Shown here in pieces: positions 17,721 to 26,244 of a DNA stretch of 64,000 bases. Origin of the DNA: Actinoplanes sp. NBC_00393 (GTDB lineage Bacteria > Actinomycetota > Actinomycetes > Mycobacteriales > Micromonosporaceae); NCBI RefSeq assembly GCF_036053395.1, contig NZ_CP107942.1:7520501-7584500 (forward strand), written 5' to 3'. The notes under the pieces are model-generated. The model saw only the letters and a program-made list of their open reading frames with translations. It did no database searches and was not told where the DNA came from. Each line of letters opens with the position of its first letter. Positions within the stretch are counted from its first letter, which is position 1. Position numbers and translations under genes: made by a program.

Positions 17721-18116
17721 CTACAGCCCGATGATCCGAACCCGTTGCCCGCACAGCTTGACCATGTCGTCGACATCGGAGGTCAAGACCGCCACCGGCG
17801 CAGGTAGCCGCAGCGCCACCTCCGCGACCATGGCGTCGATGGCGTACTTGTGCCCATGAAGCCCTGCCGCCTTCAACAGCCCCGCGCTGCGACGGGCGGT
17901 TTCCTTCGTCACCGACTCCACCCGGATCCGGGACAGCAGCCAACTCAGCCGCGCGACATCCACACCAAAGTGAGCAACCTCGATGATCGTGGCAGCCGAC
18001 ATGGCCAGATCGACCCCGTCACGCTCCGCCTGCTCCAGCAGGCGCATCACCTTGCGATCCTGGTCGATCCACTCCGAGAAGCCCTGCGAGTCGAGCACCA
18101 ATGACTCAAGGCTCAC
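17721..18116 (-). CDS. PIN-domain toxin (VapC-like)
   Basis: 131-residue PIN-domain RNase. Conserved acidic positions are visible: LVLDSQGF (first Asp), SAATIIEV (Glu), YAIDAMVA (Asp) and LTSDVDDM (Asp). VapC toxins cleave tRNA or rRNA. The GTG at 18116 overlaps the stop of the upstream antitoxin gene (GTGA), the standard order antitoxin then toxin with translational coupling. Confidence 0.85.
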   Translation of the reverse strand: MSLESLVLDSQGFSEWIDQDRKVMRLLEQAERDGVDLAMSAATIIEVAHFGVDVARLSWLLSRIRVESVTKETARRSAGLLKAAGLHGHKYAIDAMVAEVALRLPAPVAVLTSDVDDMVKLCGQRVRIIGL

Positions 18117-18352
18117 GCCGCACGCCCGGTCTCCCCGGTCCCGTGCAGGAGCGCCCGAGCCTCGGCCATCTCCTGGTCAGTGAACGCCCCGGACTCGCCC
18201 TGGTAGCGGTCCAACTCCTCCCGGAGTAGCCTGCGCCGCTCGGCCCGCTCGGCCAACTCGGTGAGGTAGCCGGAGACGTTGTCCGTGTGCGCCTTCATGC
18301 TCTCCAGCAACTCTGCCGGCAGCGTGATCGTGACCTTCTTCGTCCTGGCCAT
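18113..18352 (-). CDS. Ribbon-helix-helix antitoxin (VapB-like)
   Basis: 79-residue antitoxin. The N terminus MARTKKVTITLPAELLESM is a ribbon-helix-helix DNA-binding strand and helix, and the C-terminal half (REELDRYQGESGAFTDQEM) would wrap the PIN toxin. The ATG at 18352 is chosen because the RHH strand begins there; a longer frame from 18415 reads through the promoter palindrome. It is expected to autoregulate through the 12-bp palindrome just upstream. Confidence 0.85.
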   Translation of the reverse strand: MARTKKVTITLPAELLESMKAHTDNVSGYLTELAERAERRRLLREELDRYQGESGAFTDQEMAEARALLHGTGETGRAA

Positions 18353-18361
18353 CCATCGACC

Positions 18362-18373
18362 ATACCATGGTAT
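18362..18373. promoter_or_regulatory. Palindromic operator upstream of antitoxin gene
   Basis: Perfect 12-bp palindrome ATACCATGGTAT, nine bases upstream of the antitoxin ATG, overlapping a TATGGT-type -10 on the minus strand. Ribbon-helix-helix antitoxins repress from such sites. The assignment is inferred from position. Confidence 0.55.
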
Positions 18374-18486
18374 TACCAGCACGGAGCGAGCCTGGCGCGC
18401 AGGCCACGACTGCACTGAAAGCTCGGCGGAGGTTGAATCCGCGCCTATTAAGGCGCAGACCCGATGCGGCAGACGTCGGCATGAAA

Positions 18487-19572
<1,086 letters not shown>

Positions 19573-19595
19573 GGAACGCCAGTCTACGGGTTCGG

Positions 19596-20393
19596 CTATT
19601 CAAAGAACCGGCGCAGTTCGGCGGCGACCAGCTCGGGCTTGCCGCTGTCGTCCGCGGCGGTGTGCCCCACCCCGCTCAGGGTCACTCTGCGCACTCTCGG
19701 CAGGATCGGTTCAAGGTCATTCAAGACCCCTTTCAGGTACGCCGAGGAGCGCTCGCCACCGAGCAGAAGCGTCTCGGCCGTCACCGCCGCGTACGTCTCC
19801 AACGGCCCGGCCGCATCCTGGACCACCGCCGCGTCGAGGCGCATCGTCGGGATCAGGTCGCCGATCAGCCGGCCCCGGCCATTGCTGATCGCGAGCCGGA
19901 TGAACGGGGTCAGCGCAGCCCTCGGCACGTGGCGGAGCTCGCCGGTGCCCTGAACGACCGTCACATACGCGGCGGCCCGCTTGTTCGCGGCCAGCTCCTT
20001 CTCGTACCGCGGCAGCCAGGCGATCGGGTCGTGTACGCCGTACTTGAGCGGTGGCTCGTAGAGGGCCAGGCGCTCGATCGGCAACTCCATCGCGGCGCGC
20101 AGCGCGACGACCGCCCCGGAGCTGAGGCCGAAGACGTTGCCGGCGCCGGTTTCGTCGAGCACCGCGTGCAGGTCGTCGATCTCGACCCGCAGACCGTGAC
20201 CGGCCGCCGCCGGAGCGCTGAGGCCACGTCCGCGACGGTCAGGGACGTACACAGTGTGGGTCCGGGCGAGGTTGCGGGCGAGCTTGGTGAAGTTGGCGGA
20301 GGCCTGCATCCCGCCGTGCAGGAGCACGAGTTTGGGGCCGCCGCTGCCGTAGGTCCGCCAGTGGATCTGGCGCTTGATCGCTGTCGTCGCCAT
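19596..20393 (-). CDS. Alpha/beta-hydrolase
   Basis: 265-residue alpha/beta-hydrolase. Oxyanion-hole motif LVLLHGGM, nucleophile elbow FGLSSGAVV (Ser) and catalytic His in LSGVGHTAADD are all present. Substrate unknown. The ATG at 20393 lies seven bases after a good -10 (TACGGT), which with a TTGACG -35 at 17-bp spacing suggests a leaderless mRNA. That promoter overlaps the twin GTCAAC palindromes shared with the divergent DNA-repair gene, so the hydrolase and AlkA/Ada genes are probably co-regulated. Confidence 0.9.
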   Translation of the reverse strand: MATTAIKRQIHWRTYGSGGPKLVLLHGGMQASANFTKLARNLARTHTVYVPDRRGRGLSAPAAAGHGLRVEIDDLHAVLDETGAGNVFGLSSGAVVALRAAMELPIERLALYEPPLKYGVHDPIAWLPRYEKELAANKRAAAYVTVVQGTGELRHVPRAALTPFIRLAISNGRGRLIGDLIPTMRLDAAVVQDAAGPLETYAAVTAETLLLGGERSSAYLKGVLNDLEPILPRVRRVTLSGVGHTAADDSGKPELVAAELRRFFE

Positions 20394-20395
20394 GC

Positions 20396-20439
20396 GTCAA
20401 CCGTAGTTGACAGATCCCGAGTCGTCAACCACGGTTGAC
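20396..20439. promoter_or_regulatory. Twin palindromes carrying two divergent sigma70-type promoters
   Basis: GTCAAC-N4-GTTGAC occurs twice, at 20396-20411 and 20424-20439. On the minus strand TTGACG (20428-20423), 17 bp and TACGGT (20405-20400) form a promoter for the hydrolase. On the plus strand TTGACA (20407-20412), 17 bp and CACGGT (20430-20435) form one for the repair gene. Each -35 is one arm of a palindrome, so any dimeric protein bound here would block both. Confidence 0.7.
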
Positions 20440-20447
20440 AGACGGCC

Positions 20448-22088
20448 ATGTCCGAATCCCGCCAGCTTTCCGGGGCGCGCCGGGAGCAGACTCAAGGCAT
20501 GGAACTGGACTTCGAACGCTGCTACCGCGCCGTCGACAGCCGCGACCAACGGTTCGACGGCTGGTTCTACACGGCGGTCCGGACCACCGGGATCTACTGC
20601 CGGCCGTCCTGCCCGGCGGTCACCCCGAAACGGGAGAACGTCACCTTCCACCCGAGCGCAGCCGCCGCCCAACGAGCCGGCTACCGGGCCTGCCGCCGCT
20701 GCCGGCCCGACGCCGCCCCCGGCTCCCCGGAATGGGACGCCCGGGCCGACACCGTCGGACGGGCCATGCGGCTCATCGGCGACGGCGTCGTCGACCGGGA
20801 AGGCGTGTCCGGGCTCGCCAGCCGGCTCGGCTACACCGAACGGCACCTCAACCGGATGCTCACCGCCGAACTCGGCGCCGGGCCGCTGGCGCTCGCGCGA
20901 GCCCAGCGGGCGCAGACCGCCCGGATCCTCGTCGAGACCACCGATCTCGGGCTGGCCGAGATCGCGTTCGCGGCTGGGTTCGGCAGTGTGCGGCAGTTCA
21001 ACGACACGATGCTTGAGGTGTACGCGACATCGCCCAGCCAGCTGCGCGAGAAGCGGCCCACCGGGCGGGGGGAAGCCGGCGTGATCAACCTGCGTCTGGC
21101 GTACCGGCCTCCGCTGCACGCCGCGTCGCTCCTGGAGTTCCTCGGGGCGCGCACCCTGCCCGGAGTCGACGAAATGGCCGGAGACACGTACCGCCGAGGG
21201 TTGCTCCTGCCGCATGGCAGCGCGAGCGTCGCGCTGCGGCCGGGAGATCGGTGGGTGCATGCGACGCTGCAGCTCAGCGACGTGCGGGATCTGGCGCCGG
21301 CGGTGGCGCGGTGCCGGCGGCTGTTCGATCTGGACGCCGATCCGGTCGCGGTCGACGCGATGCTGGGGGCGGATCCTGCGCTGGGTGCGGCCGTGGCGGC
21401 TGAGCCGGGGGTGCGGGTGGCTCGGGCGGTCGATGGGTTTGAGATGGCTGTTCGGGCTGTGGTCGGGCAGCAAGTGAGTGTGGCGGGTGCTCGGACGACT
21501 TTGCACCGGATGCTGCGTGCTGCTGGTGCGGTCGATGGCCTCTCTTCGGCCGCGGGCTCATCTTCGGCCGCGGGCTCATTTCCGGCCGCGGGCTCATCTC
21601 CGGCCGCGGGCTCATCTCCGGCCGAGGGCTCATCTCCGGCCGCGGGCTCATCTCCGGCCGAGGGCCCCTCCCCCTCCCCCGAGTCCACCTCCCAACCGGC
21701 TACCCGGCCGCTCACCGGCTTCCCGGCCGCCGAAGCCATCGCTGCGCTTCCCGATTCCGCCTTCGGCATGCCGGCCTCTCGCCGCGCCACCATCCGCGCC
21801 CTGGCGGAAGCCGTGGCCGACGGCAAGCTCGACCTGGAACCCGGCGCCGACCGCACCGAAACCGTCGCCCGCCTCATGGACCTGCCCGGAATAGGCCCAT
21901 GGACTGCCGGCTACGTGGCGATGCGTGCGATCGGCGACCCCGACGTCTTACTCGAGACCGACCTGGCCGCCCGCCGCGGCGCCGCAGCACTGGGCCTGCC
22001 CGACTCCCCCCGATCCTTGGCAAAACACGCCGAACGCTGGCGGCCCTGGCGTTCCTACGCCTTGGTCCGCCTCTGGCGCGCCGCCTGA
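20448..22088 (+). CDS. alkA: Ada-type regulator fused to AlkA 3-methyladenine DNA glycosylase
   Basis: About 530-546 residues with three parts. The Ada zinc/methyl-acceptor domain has CYRAVDSRDQRFDGWF, CRPSC and CRRC. An AraC-type HTH follows (SGLASRLGYTERHLNRML). The AlkA glycosylase has an N-terminal domain, then FEMAVRAVVGQQVS, LPGIGPWTAGY and the catalytic Asp in LLETDLAARRG. It excises alkylated bases and may sense methyl phosphotriesters. A run of G-S-S-P-A-A/E repeats interrupts the glycosylase domain. ATG 20448 fits the promoter; ATG 20499 (MELDFERCYRA) fits family starts better. Upstream of ogt. Confidence 0.92.
   Translation: MSESRQLSGARREQTQGMELDFERCYRAVDSRDQRFDGWFYTAVRTTGIYCRPSCPAVTPKRENVTFHPSAAAAQRAGYRACRRCRPDAAPGSPEWDARADTVGRAMRLIGDGVVDREGVSGLASRLGYTERHLNRMLTAELGAGPLALARAQRAQTARILVETTDLGLAEIAFAAGFGSVRQFNDTMLEVYATSPSQLREKRPTGRGEAGVINLRLAYRPPLHAASLLEFLGARTLPGVDEMAGDTYRRGLLLPHGSASVALRPGDRWVHATLQLSDVRDLAPAVARCRRLFDLDADPVAVDAMLGADPALGAAVAAEPGVRVARAVDGFEMAVRAVVGQQVSVAGARTTLHRMLRAAGAVDGLSSAAGSSSAAGSFPAAGSSPAAGSSPAEGSSPAAGSSPAEGPSPSPESTSQPATRPLTGFPAAEAIAALPDSAFGMPASRRATIRALAEAVADGKLDLEPGADRTETVARLMDLPGIGPWTAGYVAMRAIGDPDVLLETDLAARRGAAALGLPDSPRSLAKHAERWRPWRSYALVRLWRAA
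21541..21664 (+). repeat. 18-bp in-frame tandem repeat inside alkA
   Basis: About seven copies of an 18-bp unit (GGCTCATCTCCGGCCGCG and variants) encode G-S-S-P-A-A/E and insert a flexible loop of about 45 residues between the glycosylase core and its FPAAEAIAAL helix. Other AlkA proteins lack this loop, so it is a lineage- or strain-level expansion and probably length-variable. Confidence 0.8.
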
Positions 22089-22125
22089 GAACCGAACCTA
22101 CCGGCGCCGCATCCCATCCGAACCG

Positions 22126-22151
22126 TTGTCCACAATCCCGCGTTGTCCACA
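22126..22151 (+). promoter_or_regulatory. Two perfect DnaA boxes upstream of ogt
   Basis: TTGTCCACA occurs at 22126-22134 and 22143-22151, 17 bp apart in the same orientation, in the gap between alkA and ogt. This nonamer is the known high-GC actinobacterial DnaA-box consensus. There are no dnaA/dnaN genes nearby, so this is not oriC; regulation or DnaA titration is possible. Confidence 0.55.
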
Positions 22152-22211
22152 GGCCGCTGCGCAAGATCGCTCCCGGTCGGCCACGCTGGATCCCCCTGTG
22201 AGGAGAGAATC

Positions 22212-22709
22212 ATGTTGCGTCATTCGACCTTGGACACCCCGATCGGCCCGTTCACGGTGGTCACCACGGCCGCGGGTGCGGTTCGTGCCGCGGGTTTCAC
22301 CACCGACGTGCCGGAGTTGATGAGTCTGGTCCATCCGAGCCTGTTGGCGCCGGTGGAGGCGGACGACGACGTCGGGCCCGTGCGTGCCGCGGTGCGCGAC
22401 TATCTGGCCGGTGATCTGACCGCGCTGGACGGGATCGTGGTGGAGCAGTACACGCGTGGCGAGTTCATGCGGCATGCCTGGGAGGTCATGCGGCAGATCA
22501 AGCCGGGCGCCCCGGTGACGTACACCCGATATGCCGATCTGTCCGGCCGGCCGACTGCGATCCGGGCCGCGGCGGCCGCCTGCGCCCGCAACGCGGTAGC
22601 GCTGATCCTGCCGTGTCATCGGGTGCTGCGCACCGACGGATCGCTTGGCGGTTACCGCTGGGGACTGCCGGTCAAGTCGTGGCTGCTGGAACACGAGGCC
22701 GCCGGCTGA
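22212..22709 (+). CDS. ogt: Methylated-DNA--protein-cysteine methyltransferase
   Basis: 165-residue Ogt/MGMT suicide enzyme that removes O6-alkyl groups from guanine. The acceptor cysteine is in ILPCHRV, followed by SLGGYRWGLPVKSWLLEHE; the arginine-finger helix region (RYADLSGRPTAIRAAAAACARN) is intact. The ATG at 22212 is preceded by TGAGGAGAG. It follows the AlkA/Ada gene by 123 bp and forms an alkylation-damage module with it, with two DnaA boxes in between. Confidence 0.94.
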   Translation: MLRHSTLDTPIGPFTVVTTAAGAVRAAGFTTDVPELMSLVHPSLLAPVEADDDVGPVRAAVRDYLAGDLTALDGIVVEQYTRGEFMRHAWEVMRQIKPGAPVTYTRYADLSGRPTAIRAAAAACARNAVALILPCHRVLRTDGSLGGYRWGLPVKSWLLEHEAAG

Positions 22710-22785
22710 GCTCGGCCGCCGCGGCAGTGGCCGGGAGAAACGGGCACGCGGCTGCCGGGCGGTTCCGGCAGCCCAATCGGCACCT

Positions 22786-22975
22786 CGAAAACATGCGTGG
22801 GCGGCGGCTCGCCCAAGCCAGCCGCCGCCTGGGCATCTAACCAGCGCTTCGAAACACGCCTGGGTGGCGGCTCGCCCTCACCAGCCGCCGCCTGGGCATC
22901 CAACCAGCGCTTTGAAACACGCCTGGGTGGCGGCTCGCCCCCACCAGCCGCCACCCAGACACCTAACCGAGCAAC
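22786..22975. repeat. Three-copy 63-64 bp tandem repeat, each a hairpin
   Basis: Copies begin near 22786, 22850 and 22913. Each carries CGAAAACATGC or GAAACACGCC, then GGCGGCT, about ten bases and AGCCGCC, which pair as a GC stem, then TGGGCATC-AACCAGCGC. The third copy decays at its 3' end. The conserved stems suggest structure-based function or a mobile short element. Confidence 0.75.
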
Positions 22976-23037
22976 TCGCACTCGAACGTGCGTCATCGGC
23001 GGCTGGGCTGGGGGCGACGCGGGGCCGCTGAGCTGAG

Positions 23038-23400
23038 AGGGCTGGGCTGGGCTGAGCTGGGTTGGGTTGGGCGGACTGAACGGAAGGGCGGCTCGCGGTT
23101 GGGCTGGGTTGAGCGGAAGGGCGGCTCGCGGTTGGGCTGGGTTGGGCGGAAGGGCGGCTCGCGGTTGGGCTGAACGGGGGCTTGCGGCTGAGCTGAGCTG
23201 GGAGAACTTGCGGCTGGGCTGGGCTGAGCAGGAGGGCGGCTCGCGGTTGGATGGGGCTGAGCGGGAGGGCGACTCACGGCGGAGCTGAGCTGAGCCGAGG
23301 GGACTAGCGGCTGGGACTGAGCGGGCTGAGCGGGAGGGCGACTCGCAGCGGGGTTGAGCGGGAGGAGCGACCCACGGCGGGGCTGAGCTGGGTTAAGGGT
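23038..23400 (+). repeat. Degenerate ~33-bp G-rich minisatellite
   Basis: About ten imperfect units related to GGCTCGCGGTTGGGCTGGGT followed by TGAGCGGAAGGGC. One strand is strongly G-rich with many GGG/GGGG runs, giving potential G-quadruplexes. No coding pattern. Confidence 0.7.
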
Positions 23401-23580
23401 GCGGCGGTGGGAGACGTGCAGGCGAGCGGCGGCCACGTGCTTCAGTTCGGCGGGCACGCTGACTGCAGTGGGTGTTCAGGCCGCTGGGTATGGCGAACTC
23501 GGGCGAATACGCGTACCGAAGCTGGTTTTCAGGGGAATCGGCATGCCGGACCCGGCCGCCGTGCGACCAGCGGCTGAGGG

Positions 23581-23589
23581 TTGTCCACA
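23581..23589 (+). promoter_or_regulatory. Perfect DnaA box upstream of valS
   Basis: Exact TTGTCCACA, 52 bp before the valS ATG, in the first unique sequence after the repeat tract. Third of four exact nonamers in this window. Confidence 0.45.
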
Positions 23590-23640
23590 GCGGCGCAAAA
23601 GGTCTCGCCGGGGCAGGGCATCGGTCCTACGCTGAGCGGC

Positions 23641-26178
23641 ATGACTGATACGGGAACCGGGCGCCACGGTCTCCCCGAGCGGCCGTCTCTGGACGGGCTC
23701 GAGGGGAAGTGGGCGCCGCGCTGGCAGGGGGAGGGCACGTACGCATTCGACCGTTCCAAGGAGCGGGCGGATGTGTATTCGATCGACACACCCCCGCCGA
23801 CCGTATCGGGGTCGTTGCATATCGGGCACGTCTTTTCGTACACGCATACCGACACCGTCGCGCGTTTTCAGCGGATGCGTGGGAAGACCGTGTTCTATCC
23901 GATGGGCTGGGACGACAACGGGCTGCCCACCGAGCGCCGCGTGCAGAATGTTTTCGGTGTCCGTTGCGATCCGGCGCTGCCCTACGACGCGGGTTGGGAG
24001 CCGCCGGCGAAACCGCCGAAGCAGCCGGTTTCGATCTCGCGGCGCAATTTCGTCGAGCTCTGCAATCGGTTGACGGTCGAGGATGAGAAGGCGTTCGAGG
24101 CGTTGTGGCGCCGGCTGGGTCTCTCTGTCGACTGGGGATTGACCTATTCGACGATCGGGACGAAGGCGCGGGCTGTCTCGCAGCGGGTCTTTCTGGCCAA
24201 TCTGGCTCGCGGGGAGGCGTATACGGCGGAGGCGCCGACGCTCTGGGACATCGGTTTCCGGACGGCGGTGGCGCAGGCCGAGTTGGAGGACCGGGAGCGG
24301 CCCGGCGCCTATCACCGGTTGCGGTTCCACGGGCCGGACGGCCCGGTCGAGGTCGACACGACCCGGCCCGAGTTGCTGCCGGCGTGTGTCGCTCTGGTTC
24401 ATCATCCCGGTGATCCGCGGTTCGCCGGCCTGACCTCGGTGCGGACGCCGTTCTTCGACGTCGAGGTTCCGGTCCGGGAGCATCCGCTGGCCGCGGCCGA
24501 CAAGGGTACGGGTATCGCGATGGTCTGCACGTTCGGCGACCTGGCCGACGTCACCTGGTGGCGCGACCTGGAGCTGGACACGCGGGTCGTGCTCGGCCGG
24601 GACGGGCGGTTCCTGGCGGATCGTCCGGCCGGTGTTCCCGCGGCGGCCTATCAGGCGTTTGCCGGCCTGACCGTCAACGCGGCCCGCCGGGAGATCGTCC
24701 GGTTGCTGCAGGAGTCCGGTGACCTGCTCGGGGAGCCGCGGCCGGTCACGCATCCGGTGAAGTTCTACGAGAAGGGCGACTCGCCGCTGGAGATTGTCAC
24801 CAGCCGGCAGTGGTTCATCCGCAACGGCGGGCGCGATCCGGGGCTGCGCGAGCGCTTGCTGGCGCGCGGCCGGGAGTTGGAGTGGGTTCCGGAGAGCATG
24901 CGCCATCGGTACGACCATTGGGTCACCGGTTTGACCGGGGATTGGCTGATCAGCCGGCAGCGGTTCTTCGGCGTGCCCGTCCCGATCTGGTACCGGCTCG
25001 ACGACGCTGGCGAGCCGGATTACGACCAGCTTCTCATACCGGACGATTCCACACTGCCAGTCGACCCGTCCTCGGATTGTCCGCCGGGGTTCACCGAGTC
25101 GCAGCGCGACGTCCCGGGCGGTTTCACCGCGGATCCCGACGTGATGGACACCTGGGCGACGTCGTCGCTGAGCCCGCAGATCGTCACCGGCTGGAGCACC
25201 GACGAGGACCTGCACCGGCGGGTCTTCCCGATGGATCTGCGCCCGCAGGGCCAGGAGATCATCCGGACCTGGCTGTTCTCGTCGGTGCTGCGTGCCGATC
25301 AGCTCCACGACACGCTGCCGTGGAAGCGGGCGGTGCTGTCCGGCTGGATCCTCGACCCGGACCACAAGAAGATCTCCAAGTCGCAGGGCAACGACGTGGT
25401 CACCCCGCTCGCGCTGCTGGAGCAGTACGGGTCCGATGCCGTTCGGTACTGGGCGGCGAGCGGCCGTCCCGGCGCCGACCTGGCGTTCGAGCCGGCTCAG
25501 CTCAAGGTGGGGCGGCGGTTGGCGACCAAGCTGCTCAACGCGTCGAAGTTCGCTCTCGGGCTGGGTGCGGCCGAGGCGCTGCGCCGGCCGGTCACCGAGC
25601 CGCTGGACCGGGCCATGCTGGGCCGGCTGGCGGAGGTGCTCGGCGCCGCGACGACCGCCTTCGAGCAGTACCAGCACACCGATGCGCTGCAAACCGCCGA
25701 GACGTTCTTCTGGACGTTCTGCGACGACTACATCGAGCTGGTCAAGGACCGGGCCTACGGGTCGGGGCCGGGCGCCGACTCGGCGCGGGCCGCGCTGGCG
25801 GCCGGGTTGTCGGTGCAGCTGCGGCTGTTCGCACCCTTCCTGCCGTATGTGACGGAGGAGGTCTGGTCCTGGTGGCGTTACGGTTCGGTGCACCGCGCCA
25901 CCTGGCCGACGACGTACGAGTTGTCCCGCGTCGCTCCGGACAGCGATCCGACCCTGCTGGATCTCGCCGGGGAGGCGTTGCGGCAGGTCCGGCGGGCCAA
26001 ATCGGACCGGAAGCTGTCGATGAAGACGGAGGTGCCGCTCGCCGAGGCGCTCGGCCCGGCGGAGCTGCTCGACCGGCTGGAGCTGATCGACGGTGATTTC
26101 CGGGCCGCCGGCCGGATCACCAAGCTCGACCTGCTGCGCGACCGCACCCCGGAGCTCGTGATCGCCTGCGCGTTCTGA
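23641..26178 (+). CDS. valS: Valyl-tRNA synthetase, archaeal-like type
   Basis: 845-residue class I aminoacyl-tRNA synthetase. HIGH motif in GSLHIGHVFSYTHTD, KMSKS motif as KKISKSQGN, an editing (CP1) domain (VEVDTTRPELLPACVALVHH), and the valine/tRNA-specific YPMGWDDNGLPTERRVQ block typical of the archaeal and Rickettsia-type ValRS rather than the common bacterial form. The C-terminal coiled-coil arm of bacterial ValRS appears to be missing: the protein ends soon after the anticodon-binding domain. Start ATG 23641. A terminator hairpin follows (26189-26216). Whether a second, bacterial-type valS exists elsewhere cannot be seen here. Confidence 0.93.
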   Translation: MTDTGTGRHGLPERPSLDGLEGKWAPRWQGEGTYAFDRSKERADVYSIDTPPPTVSGSLHIGHVFSYTHTDTVARFQRMRGKTVFYPMGWDDNGLPTERRVQNVFGVRCDPALPYDAGWEPPAKPPKQPVSISRRNFVELCNRLTVEDEKAFEALWRRLGLSVDWGLTYSTIGTKARAVSQRVFLANLARGEAYTAEAPTLWDIGFRTAVAQAELEDRERPGAYHRLRFHGPDGPVEVDTTRPELLPACVALVHHPGDPRFAGLTSVRTPFFDVEVPVREHPLAAADKGTGIAMVCTFGDLADVTWWRDLELDTRVVLGRDGRFLADRPAGVPAAAYQAFAGLTVNAARREIVRLLQESGDLLGEPRPVTHPVKFYEKGDSPLEIVTSRQWFIRNGGRDPGLRERLLARGRELEWVPESMRHRYDHWVTGLTGDWLISRQRFFGVPVPIWYRLDDAGEPDYDQLLIPDDSTLPVDPSSDCPPGFTESQRDVPGGFTADPDVMDTWATSSLSPQIVTGWSTDEDLHRRVFPMDLRPQGQEIIRTWLFSSVLRADQLHDTLPWKRAVLSGWILDPDHKKISKSQGNDVVTPLALLEQYGSDAVRYWAASGRPGADLAFEPAQLKVGRRLATKLLNASKFALGLGAAEALRRPVTEPLDRAMLGRLAEVLGAATTAFEQYQHTDALQTAETFFWTFCDDYIELVKDRAYGSGPGADSARAALAAGLSVQLRLFAPFLPYVTEEVWSWWRYGSVHRATWPTTYELSRVAPDSDPTLLDLAGEALRQVRRAKSDRKLSMKTEVPLAEALGPAELLDRLELIDGDFRAAGRITKLDLLRDRTPELVIACAF

Positions 26179-26188
26179 GTCACGGCCT

Positions 26189-26216
26189 CCGCTACCTGGC
26201 GAAAGCCCGGTAGCGG
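26189..26216 (+). terminator. Rho-independent-like terminator after valS
   Basis: CCGCTACC and GGTAGCGG form an 8-bp stem with a 12-nt loop starting 10 bases after the valS stop codon. No U-run follows, as often in GC-rich actinobacteria. Confidence 0.55.
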
Positions 26217-26244
26217 GGGCTCGGCTTGGTCCACCATAGGAGGC

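Larger units (their letters stand above)
22710..23640. other. 930-bp non-coding interval made of repeats
   Basis: No gene is supported. Open frames on both strands are products of low-complexity repeats (for example Pro/Arg-rich REPPFR runs). The interval comprises a three-copy hairpin repeat (22786-22975) and a degenerate G-rich repeat (about 23038-23400). A short unique stretch ending with a DnaA box (23581-23589) precedes valS. Confidence 0.75.

Noticed and set aside
22126..22151. Chromosomal replication origin
   Set aside because: Only two adjacent DnaA boxes, no AT-rich unwinding region and no dnaA/dnaN/gyrB genes nearby.
22786..22975. CRISPR array
   Set aside because: Units are contiguous tandem repeats without unique spacers, only three copies, no cas genes.
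22988..23457. Possible Pro/Arg-rich proteins on both strands of the G-rich minisatellite
   Set aside because: Translations are pure repeat products with no start context, no domain and open on both strands.
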